Part shown: positions 11,649 to 23,848 of the stretch, in pieces
Numbering within the stretch: position 1 is the first letter of the stretch
How the letters are laid out: every line of letters starts with the position of its first letter
Assembly: GCA_015039465.1 (NCBI GenBank)
Contig: MU130573.1
Coordinates: 232,642-296,641 of the forward strand
Reading direction: 5' to 3'
Source: Phlegmacium glaucopus
Taxonomy: Eukaryota; Basidiomycota; Agaricomycetes; Agaricales; Cortinariaceae
DNA length: 64,000 nucleotides
Translations under genes and position numbers: made by a program
The notes under the pieces: generated by a model
Database searches by the model: none
The model's input: only the letters and a program-made list of their open reading frames with translations
What the model was told of the DNA's origin: nothing

Positions 11649-14114
11649 TCATTCATTCTCGTTCTCCTCTGTCTCGTTCTCCTCTGTTTTCGCTTCTTTG
11701 GGTTGGTCCTCGTCGCTCTCGTCAAATAGATTCGACAATAACCAGAGAATATATGCTGGTGGGGTCTTGGTCTCCTTTGGAGTTGGGTTCTGTAGGATGT
11801 TTATTTCTTGCCGCAAAGACCACAAGAAGTGTCGACTGGCGGTCTTGAAATAGTCAGATTTTCCGTTGTCAATGATTGCTCGCAATGTGGCCCCAATTAT
11901 TTGTTTTGACTCAGGTGTTATCGACTCCTCTTCAAGTGACCTGAATGTTGCAAAGAACATCTCGATCATGAATCCAACTCCCCCATGCTCGTTTATGTCT
12001 TGTAACCGCCAGAGTTGATTTGCGTATGGTTGTGGACCTTGTGGTTCAAGTCCACTTCCCTCGTCTGGTCGTTGAATGTCAAAAAGCCTTCGCAAGTCAG
12101 GATTGTTCAGCAGTCTACCCAGACCCACTAAATCGACTCGAGACGTCGAAGGATCGAAGTTGGGTTGTTGTCTGGGATCGGCACAAACCAGGAGGTGACA
12201 AATTAACAGGCGGGGGGGTATTAGATGCGGCATGAACCACTTCAAGTCAGGAGCTCTTGTCCCCCAATTTATTCCTTTCCACATTGCTGGTATATTCGTC
12301 TTTGATGGCCATTCAGAGAAAATGCCTTCCAAATGCGCAAAAGGTAATTCGCAAAGGTAGGAATTAACGTTGATCATATCTGAGTCGATTGAGGGATACA
12401 CTCGCTGGTCCAAGGCAGACAAGGACTCTTCCATTGCATCAATGTGGTCCCTCCAATGCGGAACCAATTTGTTCAGCTTGTCTTGTGTCAACTGCTCCTC
12501 TGGTTTATCACGCAGCTCTGAATAAAGCTGCCCAGCTGCTTTCCATGCCTTCAACAATTCATCATCCACCTCCCGCACCCTATGAGTCATGGCTCTGTCC
12601 TCGTAAAATGCTGAGTCCAGACCATTTATTCCAGCGACGAATATTAAGAAAAAGCCGACTTGTAAAAATGTCTTCAGCCCAATCAGCACTAAGCACTTCC
12701 ACTTTATTTCGAGCGATATATCCATCATCACTTGGTTGCCTGACACCTGACGTAGGTTCATGGCTGGAGTCTCAGCCTCCCGCACCACTGCTTTATCCCG
12801 TCTCGTTCTCTCATCACCAACAAAAAGAAGAAGAAAGAACATGAGGTTATAATCGATGTCGAGCTTCAATTCAGCGCCTAGAGTGAGAGACGCCACAGCA
12901 TCGATACAAACACATGCACGCGTGAATCGACTTTGCTGGTCAGAGAAAGTTGAAACGGAACGCAGGAGACTCTCGATTCGAATCTTGAGCGTTTGCACAG
13001 TATCCGAAGCTATTGCAGTGTTATAAGGTGTCAATTGCATGTTTCCAGGGTTTTCTCCAAAGACACTCTTCCAGATATCTTCTCCCCATGTAGTGGCCAG
13101 CGATCCTCCAATACCACCAGCGAATGGCTCGAATTCGCTGTCTTCGGTGATTTTGCTGAGCACCCAGCGTATTGCCTCCGTATCGCGCTCCATGCGATTA
13201 TTAGAGTGACCCATAGCAAGTTGCAAACGGCCCTTAGCCATGTCAGGGCTCACAGGTACAATTTTGCCTTCTATATTGTCATCGCTGTGCTTGCGAGGGC
13301 TAATGATTTGTCCCATTGTCCAGAAAACGTTAGACAATGGAGTATGAAAAGGAGTTTGGGGATAGAGTACAGGGAAAACTGAACACGCGATGTAGAAAAC
13401 AGCACAGAAACCGATGATGGTAGTTGTTGTGATAGCGACAGCGTGGTTGGTGGCAAAGAGATTTTCAGCGAGACCAATAAAGAAGAGGAAGAGGGAAATA
13501 TGGATGAATGCAGGAATGCACTCGACTAATAGTGCCATGTGATTGCTAGATAATCCATGGAATAGATATTGCCGCATTCTTGAGCGCTCCAAAGAACCGC
13601 TAAGCCGTTGGAAAAGTTGTAGATAATCGCGGACCCATTGCTGTACAAGTGTCGCCCCGAGTGCAGCGGTGATGCTGAAACCTAGACTCATGTACCAAAA
13701 AATGTTGACCCGGAGGTCGGAAGGATTCGGCTTGAATAGTTCCAATGGCTGGGGTGGTAATGTGATAGTCTGAGAGCCATTGGGTCCGAGTTGTTGTGAG
13801 ATCTGGGCGAGGAGAACCACGGTTTGGCTCAACAATGCATTTGTCTGCTCTGTAGGGTCTGGCTTGAGACTCTTGGTTGCATCAACGAGGAAGGCAGTTA
13901 AAACGGCAGAAAAAAGACCAGCCTAGAAGCAGATGAGTTATAAGAAGACATCTGGATTGGTGGAATGTAAACGTACGAAGATGATGATGCTATCCATGTC
14001 ATCTTTCCAAGTTTCCATGAGGGCTCTGTCGTAACTTTCTGCCTCCTTGTTGTATATCAACCATAATTTGTCCGCACGACTGTCGAAATCTCGTTCGTCA
14101 CCGGTAATAGACAT
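11649..14114 (-). CDS. DUF6535-type membrane protein
   Basis: Two exons (14114-13977 and 13922-11649) joined at a phase-0 intron give 803 aa. The N-terminal domain has an acidic start, DSIIIF followed by AGLFSAVLTAFLVDATKSL, the Q/T-rich linker LLSQTVVLLAQISQQL, NIFWYMSLGFSITAALGATL, then WVRDYLQLFQRL and further membrane segments (CIPAFIHISLFLFFIGLAE and IIGFCAVFYIACSVFPVLYP). This order is typical of the basidiomycete DUF6535 domain. The remaining 500 residues are mostly soluble and helical, with one hydrophobic stretch (LIGLKTFLQVGFFLIFVAGI) and a very acidic C-terminus (DESDEDQPKEAKTEENETEE). The function of the family is unknown. It is intact and not near related genes here. Confidence 0.85.
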
Positions 14115-15530
14115 CCCACCAGTGCAGTGTAGAACGATTGACCTGAAAATGTTCCTTCCAGAACCACAGGTAAAACCGCAGCTCAGCTTAGGAAATAAAG
14201 GTACGGAATGTCCAGCCTCATAGCTTCTACCCTATTGCAGATCCAAAGCCAAAGCCAGAGCCAAAGCTAGACCCAGGATAGGACCTCTGAAAGCCCCCTG
14301 TGAGGTAAAAAGTCGGTATGCGGATGTTTTTTCGGCTCTGCGAGGCCGGTTCATAGGCGGGCTTTTGTTCCGATCTCCATCCTCCTCCATCAGGTGCCAT
14401 TTGTATGTGGGTTTCTGTACCTACATAGCCCTAAAGATGTTCTAAAATACCCAAAATTTTTAACCACCTTGGTCGGCGACCTACTGGGACCTATCCCGTA
14501 TGTGGACTATCAAACCAACCTTCGGTGATGTATGTGGACTTTTGAACCTACAGGCTACATCTGGCCCAAAAAGTGACGTTTTGTATGTGGACTTGAGACT
14601 ACCTCTTAGGGGGCTTTCGGGGGTCCTCCCTGCATCGTCTCTGGTGTGAGTATTAGGTGACACAGGAACAGGACCCTCTACATAATCAGACAGCTTGCAA
14701 TAACCGAGAACAAGACCTTTTCACACACTTTTAGTTGAAGGATTTGATGATCCTAGCAACTCTATGGAGGCAGAATTAAGAAAGTATTGTGTCTTGGTGA
14801 ACCTATTAGGTCATGTTTTTTAAAAAGGTGCTTTTCCAAGTGGTTTTACGAGCAATGTGGTTCGTTCTGTTTCTGAAGGGTCACGGGTCTTATGTAATCT
14901 TACCAAATAAGGTAGGTAGCGGAGGCCCGGCAACTTCGGCTTAGGTTACTGTGTCTGGCTTTTGACGTTGCTGTTTCTCTTTCTGAGAATTGAATACTAT
15001 ATGTTGTAAGCACAACGAATAAAGAAAGGTCTTACTTGACTCTACAGCAACCCGGCGTGATGTGTGTCACACATATGTCATTGTCATATCTCAGAAACGG
15101 CAAAATTGTAGGCTCGTTCTCGGCCTCACCAATGACGCAAGCTGTGAAGTCAGGTCACTAGAACCCTTCGAGCTCCCTCCATCGCTTGTCCTGCACCACG
15201 AGCCCATAAGTTTGCAAGTAAATTCCTAAGTGGGAAGACATGACATGTGGTTCGTGAGAGTGAACTCGTGAAGCTGGCTGGTCCATTTCGGGTCACTTCT
15301 GGCAGAGCCCGCCAAATCTTGTTGTCATCACTTAGTGAAAAAGTGGCTCAAGCTACAAAAAAAAGTGTCAAAATTGGCCAGGCCAAAGCCGGGGCTTTGA
15401 GGCCAAGCCGGGCCGGAACAGCACAAATGCCAAGCGGTTCTTTCTTTCTCTTTCTAATCGACCTTTACGCTAATCCTTCTTGAATAATCTAAAGTTTCGA
15501 CGACATCACAAAACGTGAGATGAAATGATA
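14115..15530. other. intergenic with repeated TATGTGGACTT motif
   Basis: No gene recognised in 1.4 kb. The motif TATGTGGACT(A/T) occurs at about 14,500, 14,530 and 14,594, with TATGTGGGTTTC at 14,402, in an otherwise unique sequence. Near 14,240 there is a short AAAGCCAGAGCC repeat. From about 15,424 the sequence matches the 3' flank of F-box copy C. Confidence 0.4.
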
Positions 15531-17164
15531 CTAGTAAACACCGCTGTCAGGGCCATGAAGTGGTAGAAAATCAAAGACTACTATTCTGGCGATATCACCC
15601 CAATCGAGATGTACAAACCTACCCGATGCTGGGCACAAAGAATGGTTGTGTCCACGCCCATCTACAGGCAACACCATGCTGACTACAAATGGGTCCCCGC
15701 ACGGTATAGTGTTGGTGGGGTGAGATAATATCGACCCAGTATATATTCCACACCGATCAAAGGTATCCCAGAAAGAGACCAGGATATCCTCACAAATATT
15801 GGATGTAGAGGGTGCTACTGCCCATTCGGAAGTATGGTCAGTTAGCTGGAGGGTATTTATTAAATGGAGGGTAGCGTCGCTCAAGTCGGGTTTGATGATG
15901 AGCTTGAAACGCTGAAGTCGTAAATGCCATGCATGTACCATGTCAAAATAAAGAGGTTGCGATGAGCCAAAATACCAGCTAGACAATGTTCGCCATTCGG
16001 GGGGTTCTGGATGGAGTGCAACACCATCCGGAAAATTAAGTCTGATCAGTGGTGGGAGCCGAGCAAGATTTTCATGATCAAAATTGGCAGGTTGAGCCAG
16101 AGGTGGAATAGCCCAGATCCATATTCCTTCCTCATGTAAAATGACAATAGCTGTCTTTATAATGAGCACCTATTGATTAAAATAAGCTTCACGACTTTTG
16201 GCCTGTAAGATGGGAACATTTATACCCGCATGTTGTCGTAGCGAAGCTTCGCCACGTCGACTTCGGCAGTGAAAGACACTGAAGCGTTCAGTCGGTAGTC
16301 CCAGACTCTGAAAATGATCTCCTTCTGAAGGACGTCGTAACAGATAACAATGTTGTCAGAAAATATGTAACGATAAGGGGGACAAAAAAGGTTGAAATCA
16401 AGAAGAGCAATTAGGGTGAGCTGGGGGGTTTCGCTTTGCGGATATATCTCGTAACAGGAGCAATTATTCCCGTATCTTCAATGGGTATCGCCTGGGTAAA
16501 TATACCAATGATAGGATAACAAGTTGAACTTACCGACGAAGCAAAAAGATTATTAGGCCCATGCCATCGGGGGTGGCACGAACGTCGTAAAGATAAAAGC
16601 TAGCCCCAGACTCGGATCCATGCGAAGCAATTAACTTGCAATCGGCACTCGACATGTACCCTAAATCCCAAACCCTGAGTCCGTTCAGCGAATAGCCCAC
16701 CATGTATCGGCCACCTGGGACAAGGATAAGTTTAGTACAATCCCTTCCATCTGGACCATTTTTCTCAAATGGATCGTTGATAATCCTAGTGGCTGTGGGG
16801 GACAATCTTGCTGCCGAGCCACTGACTCCTTGAGTTGAAGATGAGGCAAATAGCTCAATCCACCTCCGCGGCGCAATCGCAGCTCGTTCCAGTTCCACGT
16901 CGCTCATATCGGGTATAGGGAAACTTGGCAAGAATAGTGTATTTTGTAGGCATACTCGATGGAGGGCATCGATCCAGATCGATCTTTGCCTGGTAGCAAG
17001 TTGGAGAGTTTTGCATGTCTTCGTTTATTCATTGAGCAACCTGCCAAAAAAGAAAATCGGGAAGGGAATCGAAGGCATACCTTATGCAATGAGAGGATAT
17101 CGGAAGGATGGAGAAATGTGCAGATTACGATTTGTAAATCAAGCCCAATGTCCACAAGCGCCAT
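15531..17164 (-). CDS. F-box family protein, copy D
   Basis: Exons 17164-17081, 17018-16534, 16475-16226 and 16169-15531 join in frame to 485 aa. MALVDIGLDLQIVICTFLHP and SDILSLHK form the F-box start. PDMSDVELERAAIAPRRWIEL, VPGGRYMVGYSLNGLRVWDLGY, FRVWDYRLNASVSFTAEVD and HEEGIWIWAIPPLAQ follow. The third exon is the most divergent part (DFNLFCPPYRYIFSDNIV) but is open. An apparent TGA in that region falls inside the second intron, which ends at CATTGAAG just before the exon. Intact by sequence. Segmental duplicate of copy C, in the same orientation, 6.5 kb away. Confidence 0.82.
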
Positions 17165-17638
17165 CGTAGCTGAAATATCAGAACCAGTGTCTGACTATTT
17201 CACCATCACCGTGACCGTTATCTAATCATCTTTTTTTCTCAAAGTTCGAAGTGTTGTAAGGCGGTGTCTAAGTCCATCATGATCAAACTGAATCCTGGTC
17301 ATCTATGAACGTAGTATGCTGGCTAGCGCTCAAAGCTGACTCTGCCAGCAGCTGAGTCAATAGTAAAAGAGATGTGACTATACTATACATTTTGCAGTGC
17401 TACTTCCTGTTCATACTCTACAACAATTAGACAAAAAGAAATCATTCTCATGTACAACTGTTCAAGCAAAAAAAAAAAAAGGAACATTTCATCACGATTA
17501 AAAGAAAAAGATAGACAATAGATATAGAAAAAGTAGTTTCGCTATATCAGCCGTCGTTACTACACTTGAGGGGGTCATGACAGGACAATAACGGTTAAAA
17601 GAAATATGGAGCAAGGGAACAATGTAAAAAAAACATAT
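17165..17638. other. intergenic, A/T-rich
   Basis: Between copy D and the 3' end of the next minus-strand gene. Contains a poly-A run at 17,468. No gene seen. Confidence 0.4.
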
Positions 17639-19043
17639 TCAGCGAGGATGAATTCCCGCCTTCAGTCCTTCTGACTCATGACCGCCATCCCAGAACGGAT
17701 CGTCTTTATGATCAGCAAACCCGCCTTTAAAGTTACCTCCTTCAAAGTCACCTCCTTCATAGGTGGGTGGTTTATGATGATCCGCACCCTCGTAAGGTGG
17801 TACAAATGCATCAGTGCTCATATTTGGAGGAGGACCGTTAGGGGCTTGGTATTGGAAGGAAGGGTTGTAGGGCGGGTTGTAACGTGCTGGGTAGGCGTCC
17901 ATGCGGGCTGGTTCACGTGAAACGTTAGCGACGCTGACGGGGTCACGCAGTTGCCGGTGGAAGGCGAATACAAATGGAACGAAGAAAGCAGAGACGGCTG
18001 CGCGTAGTTAGTCAGTGTCAGCTATGGATGAAGAATGGTGGTATTAAACACCTACCCGATGTCGCCAGTAAAGCAACTACATTTGAAAAAGAGTCGTGGT
18101 CAAACTGCCGTCTGCACCCTATGTGAAAGATATTAAAATTAGTTTAATGGAGGTTTACCACGAATAAGAACTTACACTCTGCAGCCTCTGCCGGGGTAAC
18201 GATACCACCATCAATAGGACCAAAGAACCCCGTCTAGAAGAATATCTATCAGTGATTGCGAGCAGGATAAGAAAGAGAAAGCAGCGTACGAAGAAAATGT
18301 GATCGCCTGTGATTACATTGCTACACACATCGAGAATGTCATTCTGCGTGGAATAAGCAACAGTAGCAACAAGAGAGGCATTTCATTTACATACTTTGAA
18401 GCTAAAATGGATGATCGTTTGAATAACGCCAACAGCGATAATCATTAAAGTAACGAGAATCGAGAGGAATCCGAATGTTCGGACGGATGCCAATCCTCGC
18501 TGGAAAGATTTCATCAGCAATGCAGCGCCGGGGAATAGGGGGGGCAACTTACTACTGCGGCGGCGTAGATACCGAAAATCTGTATGAACCATGAACATCC
18601 AAGGACAAGGGATACCCGTCTCAAAATATGCTCACTTCAATTACCACGATTGCCATGTAGATAGAGCCTGAGACGATGTAAAATATGCCCAAATGTGTAT
18701 TTTTACCTGAAATGAGCGTGTAAGAGATCAAGAAGCGAGAGCCATGATGCTAAACATACTGTTATCAAAAACTGATATATTCCGGAAAGACGAGATCTTG
18801 TAGAGAAGCAAAAGTTCAGCATGAAACCCCTTCCACACCACACCAAACTTACGCCTCTGCAGAAGAGTGGTCAGCACACGATACAGCAATAGAACAATGA
18901 GCACTTACGCGGCCAATGACCAAAGGATAGCGAAAAATGCACCTAGAATTATCACATTTATTAAAAGGAGCAAACCCATGTCAGAAGTGGAGCTAACCCG
19001 TCATAATGATGGGTCGTAAGTCTGTACGATACATTCTCGACAT
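17639..19043 (-). CDS. four-helix membrane protein with Pro/Gly-rich tail
   Basis: A gene of about ten small exons. It starts MSRMYRTDLRPIIMTGAFF, then AILWSLAA; later exons give HLGIFYIVSGSIYMAIVVIE, IFGIYAAAV, RGLASVRTFGFLSILVTLMI continuing IIAVGVIQTIIHFSFK, NDILDVCSNVITGDHIFF, then TGFFGPIDGG and a Cys-containing loop, and a last helix VVALLATSAVSAFFVPFVFA. The tail (ARMDAYPARYNPPYNPSF and on) is rich in Pro, Gly and acidic residues. I count four membrane segments. Exon borders near 18,780-18,860 are uncertain because one very small exon is needed there. A gene of the same architecture starts on the other strand at about 19.8 kb, so the two are a divergent pair of paralogues. No named family is recognised and the role is unknown. 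Confidence 0.65.
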
Positions 19044-19832
19044 GCAAGTCTGAGGGCCTACAGACAAAAGTCAGTCAATCTGCGAGCAGTGGCAATCTCC
19101 CCCAAAAATGCAAATACCTTATCAGACAATGTTAGTTTTGCTAGAATGTCTGAGCCAAACTTTAAGGTACATACCTCTTGGCCTGTTATTCTGTACCATC
19201 CTGCGGTCGCTTGTTTTTGTGCTGGGGAAGAGAAAAAGAGATATGTGAACTTGACGACGACGATGTTGAAGTATTTGAAGAGGAGAAAGTGGAGGCTGTC
19301 CGAGCAGACTGGTCCGTCAGTCGCCGATGATTACTATGCAACGGCTTGCTATTGTATTGATTGTGATTGTTGTGCTACTGCGCCTTATGTAAAGGCTGCC
19401 AAACCCGGCATGTCCGATGACAGTGAGCGCTGAAGCCTGAACTCTGGTGCCAATTTCGCCACATCCTGAAGGGCTGGGGGTGACTAAAATGTGGCAATAT
19501 GCATCTACTACACTTTATGAGTACTGTCCAGAGTGCTGTGCGGCATATACGTAGTGTACAAGTGTCCCCGGTTAATAGACGGTCCGGCATCATCGGAGGC
19601 CCCATTTAGGGCGGCATCACTCATTTTGTTCCTTCGTCCGGTACCACCTCGTTCCAACGTCCTGCTAGCCAGTATGTTAAGACCTCCTCCCCTCCACCTC
19701 AAATGTATGTTTCGCTCTTATATTTGATAAATTGATAATAAATATTACACCAGTTGACAACAGGTTTCCAAGTGAATAGCCACTTTCATTCTTAGTGACC
19801 TCGTGTCTGTTTTCTGACCTGTATGCATTGCA
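19044..19832. other. intergenic region between divergent membrane-protein genes
   Basis: Probably contains both promoters and the missing first exon of the plus-strand gene. A 115-codon frame at 19,089-19,433 has no recognisable features. Nothing else seen. Confidence 0.35.
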
Positions 19833-21393
19833 GATCCCGTGAAGTCCCCGAAACCAGTGAAGTCGAAAACTTCGTTTGTTTCTCAGCTTTACAAGGCCAA
19901 CTGGAAGAACCCTATCATCGCCGGTATGCCCTGTCTTGAGCGAGTGCTTTTTATAGACTGATTCCACTTCAAGTTGCTGGACTCAACGCGTTGAGATTTG
20001 CATTCGCGTACGTACTTTTCGACTCTTTTTCTGTCACGATGTATTGACTTTTCTCTTCCTTATAGAGCTGTTCGTCCTTTTCTACCCCTATGTCTATATA
20101 ACTAGGGGGTATTTATACTAAGTACTCTTCCATTCTAGTACAATGCATTCCAAGATGCAGCTGTTGATGAAATGGGTCCGTTCTACTTTCCATTCTAGAT
20201 TGACTGTGCAAACGATAACTAATGAATACATTTATTATACAGAGGAAGTTGATAACCTTTTCATGGTTTCCATCGCGCTGGGAGCGATGTATACGATTGC
20301 ATCCGTCATTGAAATTTATGGTGTCGTCAGTGTCTCAATGGTAGATATCATTGCATTTCTTCTCGGAATGCCCGTTTTTATTATGTTTTCCCCAGCAACG
20401 GTTGAGCGTGATCCGTGTCTATGTCTACCTTGCTCTCCTCGCAACCATTTTGATCATAGGTGCTGGAGTCTTGAATGGCGTCTCATATTTCACTTTCGCA
20501 GTATGTTGTCTCTTCAAACTATTTTCTCGTTCAAGCCTAACAGATGTATAGGAAGAACTTTTATGGGAATGCGTTTCCCTGGCGACCGACGGCCGTGGAT
20601 ATCAGAAATCATTATTCGTAAGCATTGGCGTTCGCGTATTTCTCCTCTACCCTCCCTCTGACATGCAGTTTGCAGCGTGGTCAGCATTGGCCCGCCTCCG
20701 TGTTTCCCCTTACAGTACGCGATGCCCGCAGACGTACGTTGTTTCACTATCCTGTTCAACAAGTCTCTTGTTAATTTCTTCATAATAGAGTGCGTCTATG
20801 CATGGGTGCACCAATCATGGTCTCAAGTTTCATCCGTGTTCCTCTTCTCCGTCTTTCCTGCAGTGATATCTTACGCCTTGGTATACGCCTACTACCAACA
20901 AGCTACCAACCCGAACCACTCTGCTTGCCTGATCAACAACGATGAACGCCGTCAGCACAGAAGCGGATCTTCAGGTCGCCTCGAGGCATCTCAAGTAGGA
21001 TATGCCCGTGTGGCCGGGAGGGACAACAATGTCGGGACGACGACGAACAACGACAATGATGTTTCGAGCAGGAACGGCATGACCAGTAGTCGTATGGAGC
21101 ATGTTCATAATCTCCTTAGTCCACGTCGGCGTCCTACTCAGGTTACAAAGTCGTTGCGCGATGTAGGTGCTAATACCACCAGTACGGGCCGCCAGATTGG
21201 TTCTACTGTCAACAAGAAGCCACCGTTTGTTTCGAAGAGTTTGAAGCGTGATCGCAGACCACCACCTCTGATCCAGAGCCCTTCGCCAATCGGACTCTCG
21301 CTTTCACCTGGTCCACCAACTTATGGTCCTTCGAGAGTGTATGCGGCGTTTGCTGCTCCTGTACTGTCGACGGAATGTGACAAATTCATATGA
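19833..21393 (+). CDS. four-helix membrane protein, paralogue of the minus-strand gene (5' end undetermined)
   Basis: The first clear exon reads PVKSPKPVKSKTSFVSQLYK then ANWKNPIIAG, followed by AGLNALRFAFA, a Tyr-rich exon (LFVLFYPYVYIT), EVDNLFMVSIALGAMYTIAS then VIEIYGVVSVSM, QRLSVIRVYVYLALLATILI then IGAGVLNGVSYFTFA, and further exons up to SSVFLFSVFPAVISYALVYA. The order of helices and the VIEIYG / IxRVYVYLALLA segments match VIEIFG / SVRTFGFLSILV of the opposite gene. The C-terminal 150 residues are polar and disordered (Asn, Arg, Ser rich) and unrelated to the other tail. The start codon lies in an upstream exon I could not place. Likely membrane protein of unknown function. Confidence 0.6.
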
Positions 21394-21750
21394 TAGTGGT
21401 ATCTTATGGCAGTCAGCCTTTACTGTAAACGATTTGACAGATGTACTTTTTTTTCCTTCTCTTATAAAACGTTTTTGCGTTATCCTGTGTGGTGAAGATT
21501 CATAATTGATGGTGCTGCAAGTGCCGCTCTTTCCGCAAGCTTAGTTGAGCCAATAGAAGAGATATTCCGCTGATTCAAGTAAGCTTGGCCATGATGACAT
21601 TGTACAAAGCCAAGTGACTGATTCCGACTGGATGGGAGCATAATACTAGTCAAGACCAAATGGCTTTCGCATGGAAATAATTTTTGATTGCATTTGTAGC
21701 GTAAACCATAAGAGTTTTGACATGCATAAAAAGAGAAAGAAGGTAACAAA
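21394..21750. other. 3' intergenic between tail-to-tail genes
   Basis: Holds the 3' untranslated regions of the membrane protein gene and of RPL31. AATAAT and ATAAAA-type signals are present on both strands. No gene. Confidence 0.4.
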
Positions 21751-22363
21751 TCACTCCGCGTCCACAACGACCGTTTGTAGGCCCTATCAAGGATTTAAGG
21801 AATCAGATGAAAGAATTTGTGCGTAGTATGGAGGAACAAACGCACCTTGGCTGGTCCAGGAATATGGGAGACGTATGTATAGAGCTTCTCCTTCGCATTT
21901 TCATCGTCGTTACGTTTTCCTGTTTGTGTGTGTACGCATGAATATTCACAGCATAAATCATAAATACAAAGAAAGGACGCACTCTCAAGCTTCACCCGCA
22001 GACGATGGGGAACAGTCTTGATTCCCTGAGCCCAGACAGCCTGATTGAGTTTAGGATCGAGGCGGACATCCGAGGTGCCCATGGTCTTTTGAGCAAATGC
22101 GATAACAGATTTCACAGCCCATGGAGCACGTTTTTTGAAGGAACGACCGTGTACGCGCTTGTGTAGATGAATGGTGTATTCACGCGCAACGACATCTTGG
22201 AGTGCGGAACGAGTTTTACCGCCAGTCTACATTATATGACTAGTAAGTTAGTTGTGTATCGATTATCATCTGTGCTGAAGAATTGAACCTTTTTCTTGGG
22301 TGTAGGAGCCTATGAATACTGATCAGATATAGATATTATTATTAATGATCTAGGACGTACCAT
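21751..22363 (-). CDS. RPL31: 60S ribosomal protein L31 (eL31)
   Basis: Five exons (22363-22361, 22309-22289, 22226-21983, 21919-21846, 21783-21751) give 124 aa, the normal eL31 length. Recognisable segments are [77 protein letters not shown] and the C-terminus [10 protein letters not shown]. The protein is part of the large ribosomal subunit and lines the nascent-chain exit region. The first exon is only the ATG, followed at once by a donor (GTACGTCC); intron-rich 5' ends are common in basidiomycete ribosomal protein genes. All splice phases agree. The 5' flank is cut 131 bp upstream of the ATG by a 5.7-kb transposon. Confidence 0.95.
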
Positions 22364-22494
22364 GTCTTGAGGATGTTGGTGTCGATGAGCGAAAAGGTCG
22401 AGCTTTGTTTGGTATCTAGCTCTTGTTGTGTAAACAAAGTAAAGTTCAAGTGGCTTGCCAGTAATCTCGGCTATTGCCGATACCATAAGCGGAC

Positions 22495-22502
22495 GTCGGA
22501 TA
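22495..22502. repeat. left 8-bp target site duplication of the hAT-like element
   Basis: GTCGGATA, identical to 28245-28252 on the other side of the element. The two copies show no divergence, which suggests a fairly recent insertion. Confidence 0.85.
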
Positions 22503-22569
22503 TAGTGTTGCCGCGAGCCAAGCCTGACTCAAGCCTGAGCCGACTCAAGCCTCAAAATGGTAAGTCCAC

Positions 22570-23848
22570 AGGCTTGAGGCAGCTTGAGTCTTATCACGAT
22601 CAAGCCCGACTTGAGCCGTGAACCTAAATAAGTCCCTTTAATCGGCTAACTTTAAATAAGGGTAGCGTCGCTTGTTAAAGTCTTTAAAACTTCAGATTTC
22701 AGATCTCAGGGCATGCCCGATACGCAGGCCGTGGGCCCTGGCAGCCCTCACTTTCCTTTGCCAGGTTCACATGGGAAAAATATCATTGATTATCACTGAT
22801 AGTGATAGTGATGCTGACCAGTCCGAGATACACTACAGCCTTAGTAGAGTAGTAGCAGCCAGTTCATGAATATGTTCAAATTCCGATAGGTATTTAATTT
22901 TTTGAAAGGCTCTATCTCAGCGGCAACCTTTCACAACCCTGGCTTGATGCCAAAAACATTTATGATTATGAAGCTGACAAGACAAGACCTTGTTCGGGAT
23001 CCTTTCTGTGGCTGATTCTAAGGCCAGGCATTATCTCCTGTCTTCTGTCTCCTTGTCTATCCTCAATGTTTTGCCTGATGCTTGCTGCCTTGTAAAATTG
23101 TAATTAATATATTACCCTTCTGTGGACCTTCTCCCACATGATGTCAATGTGCGAGCGCCAAGAAGCTAGTGTTTCAGCTCCCATGTGAACATCTTTTTAG
23201 TACGAATGCATCCAATTACATCAAACCTTGTTAGAACCCTGAATTTATGACAATTGGTCCCTGATCAATATAATTGTGCACTGGGGGTTAAAGGAATCTG
23301 TTCTTGTCTCTGATAGTACCCGTTAAAGTCAGGAGACTTTAACAGAAATTTAAGATATCTCATGCGTTATGAGTGACTTTCTTGACTTTACTGTTAAATT
23401 CAAGCTAACCGCTGTGGGCCAATAGGTATGTACAATAATGGCTATGTACTTGGCATTTGAAATTGAGGTAAACAATACATTTCGCCATGTTTAGCGGCAA
23501 GGATCCTCTTCAAAGATTCTCTAAGTCACCTACAGTCTTTACAACACTTTATTTCAAGGTTCTTTCCGACATTAACATCCACTACAAGCTGCAAGAGAAG
23601 AGAAGAGCTGCAAGAAGGTAAGGGGAATACAGGTAACAGATGTAGCTGGGTCATATTGGCTGGCACCAGCGAATCTCGGATACATTGACTGTTGACCTCA
23701 CAGACTAAAATAGTTGACAAATTGTAACATTAGTAGTTCAAATTCAAATTTAATTTCTATTGGTGCGTAGAGACCAAGGGTGTTTCAGATGTGATCGAAA
23801 ATCAATGCACTCTGCCTACACCTGTAAACCATCACCCTCGCTCACTTC
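22570..23848. other. non-coding left part of the insertion
   Basis: About 1.3 kb between the hAT-like terminus and the Crypton gene. No domain or repeat recognised. It may contain the 5' boundary of the Crypton, which cannot be placed because Cryptons lack inverted termini. Confidence 0.4.

Noticed and set aside
12389..12844. 151-codon plus-strand frame
   Set aside because: Lies entirely within the long DUF6535 exon on the other strand and has no features of its own.
16460..16500. In-frame TGA in F-box copy D when reading the third exon backwards
   Set aside because: Comparison of all copies shows the exon starts at the AG just downstream (CATTGAAG or CATCGCAG before ATAC), so the TGA is in the intron and the gene is intact.
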